Positions 56,210-64,000 of a stretch of 64,000 nucleotides of DNA are shown piece by piece. Positions within the stretch are counted from its first letter, which is position 1; each line of letters begins with the position of its first letter. The notes beneath the pieces were generated by a model. That model was not told where the DNA came from. It ran no database searches and worked only from the letters and a program-made list of their open reading frames with translations. Where the stretch lies: NCBI RefSeq assembly GCF_002086455.1, contig NZ_MVHC01000004.1, positions 1 through 64,000 on the forward strand, given 5' to 3'. The translations under genes were made by a program, and so were the position numbers. The DNA comes from Mycolicibacter algericus DSM 45454 (lineage in GTDB: Bacteria; Actinomycetota; Actinomycetes; Mycobacteriales; Mycobacteriaceae).

Positions 56210-57436
56210 ATGCACGACGACGTCGACCTCACCGACCTGGACCGGTTCACGTCCGGCTTCCCGTATCACGTCTTCGATGTGTTACGCCGCGAATCGCCGG
56301 TTTGGTTCCATCCGGCCACCGCCCACTCCCCGGGCGGCGAAGGGTTCTGGGTACTCAGCCGCTACGCCGACATCGTCGCCGCGGCCACCGACAGCGAGAC
56401 TTTCTCCTCGGAGACCGGCGGCGGGCGCGACGGCGGCGGCACCACCCTGGAGGACATGCCGCTCGGGTTCGCCGTCGGTGCACTGCTGAACATGATGGAC
56501 GACCCGCGGCATGCCAAGTTCCGGAAGTTGCTGATGCCCAGCATGACTCCGCGGGCGCTGCGCGGCATCGAGCAGGATCTGCGCCGGCGCGCGGTGACGA
56601 TCGTCGACGCCGCGCTGGCCAAGCGGGATTGCGACTTTCTGGTAGATGTCGCCGCGGAGCTGCCGCTGCAGGCCGTCGCGGAGCTGGTGGGCGTGCCGCA
56701 GCAGGATCGCCACGAGCTGATGGACTGGGCCAACGTCACCTTGGACTACGAGGACCGCGAGGTCGGCGAGGTCAGCGACCGGTTGGTGCAGGCCCATGCT
56801 CGGATGCACGCCTACGGGGCCGAGCTGCTGGAATACAAGCGCGCCCACCCGGCCGATGACCTGCTGTCGGTGGTGACGCACGCGGAGATCGACGGCGGGC
56901 CGCTCACCGCCAACGAGCAGCAGATGTTCTTGAGCCTGATCATGGCCGCGGGCAGCGAGACGACACGCAATTCGATTGCGATCGGCATGTCGGCACTCAG
57001 CGAGCATCCCGAGGCCTGGGAGCGGTTGCGCCGGGACCGGGAGCTGCTGCCGGTGGCCGTCGAGGAGCTGCTGCGCTGGGCGTCGTCGACGCCGTACAAC
57101 CGGCGCACCGCCACCCGCGACGTCAAACTGCACGGGCAGCGGATCCGGGCCGGTGACAAGGTGAGCCTGTGGTGGGCGTCGGCGAACCGCGACGAGTCGG
57201 TGTTCGCCGAGCCCTACATTTTCGACATTCTGCGGAACCCCAACCCGCACCTGACATTCGGGCGCGGCGTGCACTTCTGCCTCGGCTCCACGCTGGCGCG
57301 CCTGGAGATGCGGGTGATCCTCGACGTGCTGCTCGATCGGGTGGGCACCGTGACCTTGACCGGCCCGATCGAGTACGTCCGCAGCAACAAGCACGCCGGG
57401 GTCCGGCACATGCCGGTCACCATCGAGCCGCGCTGA
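56210..57436 (+). CDS. Cytochrome P450
   Basis: A 408-residue haem monooxygenase with the complete signature set. The I-helix oxygen motif is IMAAGSETTRNSI near residue 250, the K-helix E-x-x-R is in VEELLRWAS, and the haem loop FGRGVHFCLGSTLARLEM has the ligand Cys357. The N terminus has no membrane anchor, as usual for bacterial P450s. FHPA and DPRHAKFRKLLMP match steroid/lipid-oxidising mycobacterial CYPs, but the CYP family cannot be set from memory. The ATG at 56210 is preferred over 56192. It is divergent from the SDR. Confidence 0.92.
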   Translation: MHDDVDLTDLDRFTSGFPYHVFDVLRRESPVWFHPATAHSPGGEGFWVLSRYADIVAAATDSETFSSETGGGRDGGGTTLEDMPLGFAVGALLNMMDDPRHAKFRKLLMPSMTPRALRGIEQDLRRRAVTIVDAALAKRDCDFLVDVAAELPLQAVAELVGVPQQDRHELMDWANVTLDYEDREVGEVSDRLVQAHARMHAYGAELLEYKRAHPADDLLSVVTHAEIDGGPLTANEQQMFLSLIMAAGSETTRNSIAIGMSALSEHPEAWERLRRDRELLPVAVEELLRWASSTPYNRRTATRDVKLHGQRIRAGDKVSLWWASANRDESVFAEPYIFDILRNPNPHLTFGRGVHFCLGSTLARLEMRVILDVLLDRVGTVTLTGPIEYVRSNKHAGVRHMPVTIEPR

Positions 57437-57455
57437 GGCCGGCCCTCGGCCCAGC

Positions 57456-57472
57456 ATACCAATTTTTGGTAT
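57456..57472. promoter_or_regulatory. Palindromic operator of the parDE operon
   Basis: Perfect inverted repeat ATACCAA-TTT-TTGGTAT, ending 10 bp before the parD start. ParD-type antitoxins have ribbon-helix-helix domains that bind such palindromes to repress their own operon. Confidence 0.7.
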
Positions 57473-57482
57473 CGTGGCAGAC

Positions 57483-57734
57483 ATGGGCAAGAACACGTCC
57501 TTCGTGCTCGACGATCATTACCAGGCCTTCATCGACCAGGAGATCGCAGCCGGACGCTACCGATCGGTCAGCGAGGTTATCCGCTCGGCATTGCGGCTGC
57601 TGGAGGATCGCGAAGCACAACTGCGGGCCCTGCGCACCGCCCTCGAGGACGGTGAACGTAGCGGCGAGTCGACGCCGTTTGACTTCGATGCCTTCCTCGA
57701 CCGCAAGCGGACGGATGCGTCGCGTATCCGGTGA
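57483..57734 (+). CDS. parD1: Type II antitoxin ParD1-like
   Basis: An 83-residue ribbon-helix-helix antitoxin that neutralises ParE and represses the operon. It is very similar to M. tuberculosis ParD1 (Rv1960c): GKNTSFVLDDHYQAFIDQEI, AGRYRSVSEVIRSALRLLED and TPFDFDAFLDRKRTDAS. ATG 57483 matches the known start; a GTG at 57474 is rejected. It overlaps parE by 4 bp. Confidence 0.93.
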   Translation: MGKNTSFVLDDHYQAFIDQEIAAGRYRSVSEVIRSALRLLEDREAQLRALRTALEDGERSGESTPFDFDAFLDRKRTDASRIR

Positions 57735-58027
57735 CTGTTCGATACCTGCTCTCACCTGCCGCGCGAGCAGATCTGGAACAGATCTGGGATTACACCGCGG
57801 ACCGCTGGGGCGTCGACCAGGCCGAAGAGTACCTGCGCGAGCTCCAGTACGCGATCGAACGTCTTGCCGCGAATCCACGGATCGGCCGAACCTGTGACGA
57901 GATCCGACCCGGCTATCGCAAACTATCGGCCGGATCCCACACGCTGTTCTATCGACTGACTGCCGACGCCGTCGTCGACGTAGTTCGGGTCTTGCACCAA
58001 CGGATGGACACCGAGCGGCATCTCTGA
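57731..58027 (+). CDS. parE1: Type II toxin ParE1-like
   Basis: A 98-residue RelE/ParE-fold toxin; ParE proteins poison DNA gyrase. It matches M. tuberculosis ParE1 (Rv1959c): RYLLSPAARADLEQIWDYT, RWGVDQAEEYLRELQYAIER, NPRIGRTCDEIRPGYRKLSA and HQRMDTERHL. GTG 57731 overlaps the parD stop, so the pair is co-translated. It appears intact. Confidence 0.93.
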   Translation: MTVRYLLSPAARADLEQIWDYTADRWGVDQAEEYLRELQYAIERLAANPRIGRTCDEIRPGYRKLSAGSHTLFYRLTADAVVDVVRVLHQRMDTERHL

Positions 58028-58047
58028 AGCTCGCAGTCTCCGCACCC

Positions 58048-58560
58048 CTACCCGCGCTGCACCGTCGCAAACCGCTGGTCGGTGTAGCGGCGGAGATTCG
58101 ACAGGAACCGGCGAAACGCCAGGTTCATCAACGGGCCGCTCACCGGGGAGAACAGCTTCGCCGGGCCGGTGAGCCGATTGGCCAGGGTCCAGGTCAGCCG
58201 GCAGCCCTGTGGAGTCGGTTCGATGCGGTAGTCCTCGACGAAGACCGCCAGCGCCGATGTCGAGCTGGCGTTGAACCGAAACGCCATGTGCCGGCAGGGT
58301 TCCCAGGCGAGGAATTCCTCGTCGCCGACGATGCCGCCGCGCATGTCAACCAGGCGGGTGGTCCCGACACCGTGCGGCTCGGGGCTGGTCCAGGTCACGT
58401 TGGTGATCACCGACGCCCAGCGCGGCCAGGCGTCGGCGTCGGCGAGCACCTCCCACACCTGCTCGGGGGTCACGGCCAGCTCGACGCTGTTGCTGAACCG
58501 CTGCGGCGCCTGGTCGATGAAGCCGAGATCGACTTGCTCGCAGGGATACATCCGGGCCAA
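58048..58560 (-). CDS. SRPBCC family protein
   Basis: A 170-residue START-like domain protein: RFSNSVELAVTPEQVWEVLA near residue 21-40, DADAWPRWASVITNVTW, DEEFLAWEPCRHMAFRFNAS and a long C-terminal helix (LMNLAFRRFLSNLRRYTDQR). It probably binds a lipid-like ligand or assists an oxygenase. It ends 26 bp downstream of the amidohydrolase gene in the same orientation, so they may be co-transcribed. Confidence 0.82.
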   Translation of the reverse strand: MARMYPCEQVDLGFIDQAPQRFSNSVELAVTPEQVWEVLADADAWPRWASVITNVTWTSPEPHGVGTTRLVDMRGGIVGDEEFLAWEPCRHMAFRFNASSTSALAVFVEDYRIEPTPQGCRLTWTLANRLTGPAKLFSPVSGPLMNLAFRRFLSNLRRYTDQRFATVQRG

Positions 58561-58586
58561 GGGATTTCCTTTCCGTGCTTCGTGAT

Positions 58587-60350
58587 TCAGCGTGCGCCGC
58601 GCACCAGCCGGCCCGGGCGGGCGCCGGTGTCGGTGCCGTTGCGTCGGGTGACGGTACCGTTGACGATCGTGGCGTCATAACCGCTGGCGCCCTGCAGCAG
58701 CCGGCGGCCACCGGCCGGCAGGTCATAGGCCATCCGGGCCGGGTGCAGGGTCAGCGCCGCCATGTCGATCACGTTGATATCGGCCTTCTTGCCCAGCTCG
58801 ATGACGCCGCGATCGGTCAGGCCGAACAGCTGTGCGGTGTCTCGGCACTGCTTGCGCACCACGTACTCCAACGGCAGTTTGTCCCCGCGGTGCCGGTCAC
58901 GGGCCCAGTGCGTCAGCAGATACGTGGGATAGGAGGCGTCGCAGATCATTCCGCAGTGCGCGCCGCCGTCGGACAGGCCCAGCACGCCGGCCGGGTGGGT
59001 GAGCATCTCGCGGATCGCGTCGTGGTTGCCGTCGGCGTAATTGAAGAACGGCAGCATCAGCATCGCGCCGGCGTCGTCGCGCAGCATCAGGTCATACAGC
59101 GTCGACAGCGGGTCCTCGCCGCGCGCCGCCGCGATCGCGGCCACCGAACGGTCCGGGGTCGGCTCGTAGTCCGGCGGGTCTCCCAGGTCGTAGATGCGGT
59201 GCAGCGAGTGCTGCACCAGCGCGAACATCCCGTCGAACTGCAGCGAGGTGTCGACGGGCAAGTCGTCTTCGGCCAGGATCGCGGCCTTGACCGCCGGCTC
59301 GGCGAGCCGCTGCGCCAGTTCCTCGCGACTGCACTGTTCTTTGAGCCGGCGGTAGGTCGGGCGGTGGGTGAACCCGTGGTGCCCGGGGAAGCCGAGCAGC
59401 ATGCCGAAGGGCCGGGCGGCGATCTGCGGATACAGCGCACTGCCCGCCTGGTGGGCGGCGGCGGAGACGTCGAGCTGTTCGCGCCACAGGTTCGGGTCGG
59501 CATCGACCTGAATCAGCGCGAACGACAACGGGCGGTCGATCTCGGCGCTGAGGCGCTGCATCCATTCGAGCTCTTTTTTCGGTGCGACGATGTCCTCACC
59601 GGCCGCACCCTGCGGCGCGAGTTCGAACACCGCCTGACCGCCGGCGGCCATCGCGCGGCCCAGCCCGAACAGTTCGTCTTCAGCGGCGAAGGTGCCCGGC
59701 ACCGGTTCGCCGTCCATCGCGCGGTGCGCCAGCGTGCGTGAGGTCGAAAAGCCCAGCGCCCCAGCCTCGATCGCCTCTTGCACCAGCCTGCTCATCACGG
59801 CGATGTCGTCGGAGGTGGCCGGCTCGTTGCGGGCGCCGCGCTCACCCATGGCATACGCGCGGATCGCCCCGTGCGCCACCTGACTGCCGACGTCGACGGC
59901 CAGGTTCTGCCGATCGAGTGCGTCGAGGTATTCCGGGTAGCTCTCCCATCCCCAGGTGATGCCTTCGGTCAGCGCGGTGCCCGGAATGTCCTCGACGCCC
60001 TCCATCAGCTTGATCAGCCATTCCTCGCGGCCCGGCTTCACCGGGGCGAAGCCCACGCCGCAGTTGCCGGTGACCACCGTCGTCACGCCGTGCCCGCTGG
60101 ATGGTTCCAGCAGGCTGTCCCAGCTGACCTGCCCGTCGTAGTGGGTGTGGATGTCGACGAATCCGGGGGCGACGATGCGGTCGGTGGCGTCGATCGTCTC
60201 CGCTGCCGCACCGGTCAAACCGGGATCATCGGCTCCGGTGCGGCGGTGGACCGCCACGATCTTGCCGTCCCGGATACCGATGTCGCCCGGATAGCGGTCG
60301 GCCCCGGTCCCGTCGACGACGGTGCCACCGGTGATCACGAGGTCATACAC
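58587..60350 (-). CDS. N-acyl-D-amino-acid deacylase-like amidohydrolase
   Basis: A 587-residue metal-dependent amidohydrolase of the D-aminoacylase group: [15 protein letters not shown], metal-binding [14 protein letters not shown] near residue 66, [13 protein letters not shown] (Cys metal ligand), then HHGFTHRP and the catalytic Asp in [11 protein letters not shown] near residue 460. It likely hydrolyses N-acyl amino acids or similar amides. ATG is at 60350. It is divergent from a TetR gene over a near-perfect inverted repeat. Confidence 0.87.
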   Translation of the reverse strand: MYDLVITGGTVVDGTGADRYPGDIGIRDGKIVAVHRRTGADDPGLTGAAAETIDATDRIVAPGFVDIHTHYDGQVSWDSLLEPSSGHGVTTVVTGNCGVGFAPVKPGREEWLIKLMEGVEDIPGTALTEGITWGWESYPEYLDALDRQNLAVDVGSQVAHGAIRAYAMGERGARNEPATSDDIAVMSRLVQEAIEAGALGFSTSRTLAHRAMDGEPVPGTFAAEDELFGLGRAMAAGGQAVFELAPQGAAGEDIVAPKKELEWMQRLSAEIDRPLSFALIQVDADPNLWREQLDVSAAAHQAGSALYPQIAARPFGMLLGFPGHHGFTHRPTYRRLKEQCSREELAQRLAEPAVKAAILAEDDLPVDTSLQFDGMFALVQHSLHRIYDLGDPPDYEPTPDRSVAAIAAARGEDPLSTLYDLMLRDDAGAMLMLPFFNYADGNHDAIREMLTHPAGVLGLSDGGAHCGMICDASYPTYLLTHWARDRHRGDKLPLEYVVRKQCRDTAQLFGLTDRGVIELGKKADINVIDMAALTLHPARMAYDLPAGGRRLLQGASGYDATIVNGTVTRRNGTDTGARPGRLVRGAR

Positions 60351-60400
60351 GGCCGTCTCCTTCGAAGTACCGAGCGCGGCGAAGAAAGATGTTGATCAAT

Positions 60401-60427
60401 TTGTACACATTTCGTTAATGTGTGCAA
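60401..60427. promoter_or_regulatory. Inverted repeat (operator) between amidohydrolase and tetR
   Basis: TTGTACACATT (60401-60411), five bases, AATGTGTGCAA (60417-60427): 11-bp arms with one mismatch. It overlaps the proposed GTG start of the TetR gene at 60422, so the gene may be leaderless or start a little further in. It is well placed to control both divergent genes. Confidence 0.7.
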
Positions 60428-61021
60428 GTGCCCGTCGCTGCAGGATCTCGAACGCTGCCATCGCCGCTGCTCACCGCGGCGACAGACACCCTGCGACAGC
60501 TCGGGCCTCGCCGCTTCAGCCTCACCGCCGTCGCCGAGGCGGCCGGCGTCTCACGCGGCACGGTGCACAACATCCTGGGGACTCGCGACGACGCCATCGC
60601 CGCCGCGCTGGAACAGCTGTCCTCGGTGTTCATCGAGACCATGGCCGCCGAGGTGAGCCGGCAGCAGAGCCTGGCCGAGCAGGTCGCGGCCGCGGCGGTG
60701 CTGATCTCGGCGCATCGCCGCAGATCGACCGCCGAGCCCCGCGCGATCAACCAGAGTGTGCTGGTGCTGCTGCTCGAACACGGCGGCGATGAGTTGATGC
60801 GCCGCTCGGTGCAGTTGTGGACGCCGCTGGTGCGCGCCGCCCAATGCAGCGGCGAAGTCAGCGAGGCCCTCGACGCGAGCCGCGCCGGCGAATGGATCGT
60901 GCGGCTGCTGTTCAGCTTCGAGTTGCTGCCGCCCATGCGGGTGAACCTGGACAGTCCCCGCGCTGTGCGCCGCTTCGTGTGCGACCACATCGTCGCCGGG
61001 CTGAGCGGGGCCCGGCGGTGA
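60422..61021 (+). CDS. TetR-family transcriptional regulator
   Basis: A 199-residue TetR repressor: FSLTAVAEAAGVSRGTVHNIL at about residues 32-52 is the helix-turn-helix. GTRDDAIAAALEQLS and an all-helical ligand domain follow. The GTG at 60422 falls inside an inverted repeat; the next GTG at 60428 is an alternative. The stop overlaps the GTG of the epoxide hydrolase gene (GTGA), so the two are co-translated and the ligand may be an epoxide or its product. Confidence 0.83.
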   Translation: MQVPVAAGSRTLPSPLLTAATDTLRQLGPRRFSLTAVAEAAGVSRGTVHNILGTRDDAIAAALEQLSSVFIETMAAEVSRQQSLAEQVAAAAVLISAHRRRSTAEPRAINQSVLVLLLEHGGDELMRRSVQLWTPLVRAAQCSGEVSEALDASRAGEWIVRLLFSFELLPPMRVNLDSPRAVRRFVCDHIVAGLSGARR

Positions 61022-62157
61022 TCGGTCCCGAACCGCTGGTGCTCCAGGTGGCGGAGCGCGACCTCGACGACCTTCGTCATCGGTTGGCCAACACCCGCTG
61101 GCCGGCCGAGATCGAGGGCGCGGGTTGGGAGTACGGCACCGACCAGACCTTCCTCAAGGCCGTGGTGGAGCACTGGCTGCACCGCTACGACTGGCGCCGC
61201 GTCGAAGCCGAAGTCAATGCCATCGGCTCGTTCGTCACCGAGGCCGCCGGGCAGCGGGTGCACTTCTTGCATGCCCGAGCGACCGGCCCGAATGCCATTC
61301 CGCTGGTGATCACCCACGGCTGGCCCGGATCGATCGTCGAATTCCTCGACGCAATACCGTTGCTGCGTCCCCGTTTCCACGTCGTGGTCATCTCGATGCC
61401 CGGGTACGGCTTCTCCGGGCCCACCCGGCAGCGCGGTGTCGATTCCGCGGCGGTGGCGGCCGCGGTCGCCGACGTGATGGCACAACTGGGCTACCACCGG
61501 TACGTCGCGCAGGGCGGCGACTGGGGTGCCATCGTCACCCGCCACCTCGGCAAACACTACGCAGATCGGGTCGCTGCCATCCACACCAACATGTGCTTCG
61601 CACCGCCCGACCGGGACGACCCGGAGTTGCTGGCCGCCGTGACCGAGACCGAGCAGGCCGCGGTCGCCGCCGCGGCCCAACGGATGACCGACGGCATGGC
61701 CTATTTGAATCAGCAAGCCACCCGGCCGCATTCGCTGGGCTTCGGTCTGGACGACTCGCCGGTGGGGCTGGCCGGCTGGATTCTGGAGAAGTTCCACGCC
61801 TGGTGCGACACCCGCGACGGTATGCCGATCAGCGCCGATCGGCTCATCGACAACCTGATGTTCTACTGGCTGACGGCGACGGCGACCTCGGCGGCCCGGC
61901 TGTACTGCGAATCCACCCAGGCGGGAACGGGCCCGCTCGGCAAGTGGACCGGCCGGGTCGACGTGCCCACCGGGTACGCGGTGTACCCCTACGAGATGCT
62001 GCAGACCCCGCGGGCGTGGGCCGCGCATCGCTACAATCTCGTTCACTACTCCGTCGCAGACCGCGGCGGGCATTTCGCCGCGTTCGAGCAGCCCGCGCTC
62101 TTCGTCGCCGACCTGGCGGCCTTCGCAGATGTCCTCAGCGAACAGCGGGTGTTCTAG
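61018..62157 (+). CDS. Epoxide hydrolase (alpha/beta fold, EHN domain)
   Basis: A 379-residue hydrolase that opens epoxides to diols. The N-terminal EHN domain (about 1-110) has DDLRHRLANTRWP and the WR repeats. The alpha/beta domain has the oxyanion motif THGWPGSIVEFLD, the nucleophile Asp168 in QGGDWGAIVTRH, and the catalytic His in VADRGGHFAAFEQP near residue 350. Two Tyr of the lid are probably in the FYWLTA region. GTG 61018 overlaps the tetR stop. It converges on mmpL with a 4-bp overlap. Confidence 0.9.
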   Translation: MIGPEPLVLQVAERDLDDLRHRLANTRWPAEIEGAGWEYGTDQTFLKAVVEHWLHRYDWRRVEAEVNAIGSFVTEAAGQRVHFLHARATGPNAIPLVITHGWPGSIVEFLDAIPLLRPRFHVVVISMPGYGFSGPTRQRGVDSAAVAAAVADVMAQLGYHRYVAQGGDWGAIVTRHLGKHYADRVAAIHTNMCFAPPDRDDPELLAAVTETEQAAVAAAAQRMTDGMAYLNQQATRPHSLGFGLDDSPVGLAGWILEKFHAWCDTRDGMPISADRLIDNLMFYWLTATATSAARLYCESTQAGTGPLGKWTGRVDVPTGYAVYPYEMLQTPRAWAAHRYNLVHYSVADRGGHFAAFEQPALFVADLAAFADVLSEQRVF

Positions 62158-64000
62158 GGGGCGTTCGCCCGCTGCCGCAGCGGTCGCTGCCGCACGATCG
62201 TCGGCCACCAGAACCACGGGCCGTAGATCCGCACCAGGCACGGCACGATGAACGACCGCACGATCAAGGTGTCCAGCAGCAGGCCGATGCACACCGTCGA
62301 ACCCAGCTGGCCGATGGTACGCAGATCGCTGGCCAGCATCGCAAGCATGGTGAACGCGAACACCAGGCCCGCCGACGTCACCACACCGCCGGTACTGCCC
62401 AGCGCCCGGATCAGGCCGGTGTTGAGCCCGGCCCCAAGCTCCTCTTTGAGCCGGGCGATCAGCAGCAGGTTGTAGTCCGAGCCGACCGCCACCAGGATGA
62501 TGAACGTCAGCGGCAGGATCAGCCAGTGCAGGTGCAGTCCGATCAGATGCTGCCAGATCAACACTGACAGCCCGAACGCCCCGGCATAGGAGAACGCCAC
62601 GGTGCCGGGAATCACCATGGCCGCCACCAGGCTTCGGGTGATGACCAGCATGATCAGGAAGATCAGCACGAAAGCTGCAATCGCAGCGATCAACAGATCC
62701 GACCGCGAATACTGTTGGATATCTTTGTTGTTCGAACCCGAGCCGCCGATGTAGATCTTCGCGCCGGCCAATGAGGTCTCCTTCAGCGCGATCTTGATGG
62801 CGTCGGGGAACTTCTCCACATGGGCAATGCCCTCGGGGCCCATGGCGTTGCCCTCGTGGGTGACGATGAATCGGGCCGCCTTGCCGTCCGGGGACATCAT
62901 CAACTGCATCCCGGTCTTGATGTCTTCGTTGTCGAACGCCGGCCGGGGGATATAGAAGAAATCGTCACTGCCGGAGGCGTCGAAGTCGTTGCCGACGTTG
63001 ATCATGTCGTCGAATGTCTCATCGGTGTTGCGGGCTTGGATGTCCGAGCTGCCGTAGGTGTTGACGATCAGCGACCGCAACGCGATCTGGTCGTCGGCCA
63101 TGATGTTGAGTTGGGTGACCAACTGCGGCAGCAGCGAATCGACGACCTCCAGCGACGACACCGCGTTCTTGATGTTCTCGGCCAGCTTGTCGACGCTGTC
63201 CATCATGTCCCACAGCGACCGGAACGCCCAGCAGACCGGAATGTCGTAACAGTGCGGTTCCCAATAGAAATAGCTGCGGATCGGGCGCATGAAGTCGTCC
63301 AGATTGGCGATCTCCTCATCCATCTGTTCGGTCAGCGCCTGCATCTCCGCCATGGTGAGCACGGTGGAATGCATCTCCTCGGCCAGCTTCTGGGTCAGCG
63401 CGATCGTGGTCTGCAGCACCTCGACGGTGTGGCCCATGATTTGCGCCTGTTTGTCGGTGTTGGCGTTCTGCTCGCGGGTGAACGGCAGTTGCTGGCCGTT
63501 GGCGCTGCCCTGCATGGTGAACAGGTAGGGCAGCGACGCGTGTTCGAGTGCGCGCCCCATCGGCCTGGTGATGCTCTGCACCATGGCCACCCCGGGCAGC
63601 CGGATCAGCGCCTTGGCCACCCGGTCCAGCGAGATGAAGTCCGCGGAGTTGCGCATGTCGTGATCCGACTCGATCATCAGCATCTCGGAGAACAGCTTGC
63701 TCTGCGGGAAATGCCGGTCCGCGGCCGCGAAACCCAGGTTGGCGGCGGAGTCATGCGGCTGGTAGGTGCGGTCGTCGAAGCTGACCTGGTAGGTCGGCAC
63801 GAAGACCGCCCCCACCGTGACCAGCGCGGCGCTGGCGGTCAGGATCGGTTTGGGCCAGCGCACCACCGATGTGGCGATGCGGCGATACAGCCGTGCCTTG
63901 ACCTGCTGGCGGGGATCGAACAACCCGAGCAGGCTGCCCACGCTCAGCACCGCCGGCCCGAGCGTCAACGCTCCGGTCACCGTCAACACCATGCTGATCG
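62154..64000 (-). CDS. MmpL-family RND lipid transporter, 5' part beyond window
   Basis: The last 614 or so residues of an MmpL protein; the family is usually near 950 aa and the frame runs off the window edge. MmpL proteins carry lipids or siderophores across the inner membrane. The visible part holds the end of the first membrane bundle and a large periplasmic domain with coiled-coil helices (ALTQKLAEEMHSTVLTMAEM). A second bundle has the proton-relay motif VAVGSDYNLLLIARLKEELG and LIRALGSTGGVVTSAGLVFA. The tail is a short basic cytosolic segment (VRQRPLRQRANAP). No mmpS gene lies downstream. Substrate is unknown. Confidence 0.92.
   Translation of the reverse strand, partial: ISMVLTVTGALTLGPAVLSVGSLLGLFDPRQQVKARLYRRIATSVVRWPKPILTASAALVTVGAVFVPTYQVSFDDRTYQPHDSAANLGFAAADRHFPQSKLFSEMLMIESDHDMRNSADFISLDRVAKALIRLPGVAMVQSITRPMGRALEHASLPYLFTMQGSANGQQLPFTREQNANTDKQAQIMGHTVEVLQTTIALTQKLAEEMHSTVLTMAEMQALTEQMDEEIANLDDFMRPIRSYFYWEPHCYDIPVCWAFRSLWDMMDSVDKLAENIKNAVSSLEVVDSLLPQLVTQLNIMADDQIALRSLIVNTYGSSDIQARNTDETFDDMINVGNDFDASGSDDFFYIPRPAFDNEDIKTGMQLMMSPDGKAARFIVTHEGNAMGPEGIAHVEKFPDAIKIALKETSLAGAKIYIGGSGSNNKDIQQYSRSDLLIAAIAAFVLIFLIMLVITRSLVAAMVIPGTVAFSYAGAFGLSVLIWQHLIGLHLHWLILPLTFIILVAVGSDYNLLLIARLKEELGAGLNTGLIRALGSTGGVVTSAGLVFAFTMLAMLASDLRTIGQLGSTVCIGLLLDTLIVRSFIVPCLVRIYGPWFWWPTIVRQRPLRQRANAP

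Overview
The window is high-GC mycobacterial DNA. Markers include EspR, an Rv3852-type H-NS, the EthA/EthR pair, antigen 85C, LdtMt1, PPE proteins, a PGRS-repeat protein and an MmpL transporter. The species is not determined. A PGRS protein together with PPE-SVP proteins suggests a slow-grower-like or M. terrae-complex-like lineage, but this is only an inference. Rv numbers are from memory of the M. tuberculosis H37Rv gene order; no search was run.

Region 1 (1-29 kb) follows H37Rv Rv3840 to Rv3860: LCP protein, bfrB, glpQ1, an Rv3843c-like zinc-ribbon membrane protein, sodA, an Rv3847-like gene, a Gdt1-type cation exporter, espR, Rv3850-like, hns, rraA, ethA, ethR, gltD, gltB and a MinD-like ATPase. 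Several genes are additions to that order as I recall it: a YcnI-CopC copper pair, a YggS-type PLP protein, a PGRS protein and a second ethA, an F420-type oxidoreductase, and a GlnA1-type glutamine synthetase divergent from gltBD.

Region 2 (29-45 kb) matches Rv0130 down to Rv0110 in reverse order and orientation: htdZ, fbpC, pepA, fusA2, ldtMt1, acyltransferase and rhomboid. Joined to region 1, this looks like one end of an inversion around oriC. Genes interleaved here include a CoA-transferase resembling 2-methylfumaryl-CoA isomerase, a DUF1275 protein, a carboxylic acid reductase, and a candidate two-peptide operon with strong ribosome binding sites.

Region 3 (45-64 kb) is accessory. It holds an overlapping PPE-PPE-DUF732 unit, redox enzymes (FAD oxidoreductase, LLM flavoprotein, aldehyde dehydrogenase, SDR, P450), SRPBCC proteins, a Tat-exported protein, a ParDE1-like toxin-antitoxin pair with a palindromic operator, an amidohydrolase divergent from a TetR-epoxide hydrolase operon, and the 3' part of an mmpL gene.

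The best unexplained signals are a DnaA-box cluster (3824-3922), the small-peptide operon (37521-37830), a perfect 13-bp inverted repeat in front of an ethA copy that has no linked ethR, the glutamine synthetase beside GOGAT, and the non-PE PGRS protein with a 20-bp-phased direct repeat upstream. No tRNA, rRNA, insertion sequence or CRISPR array was seen.
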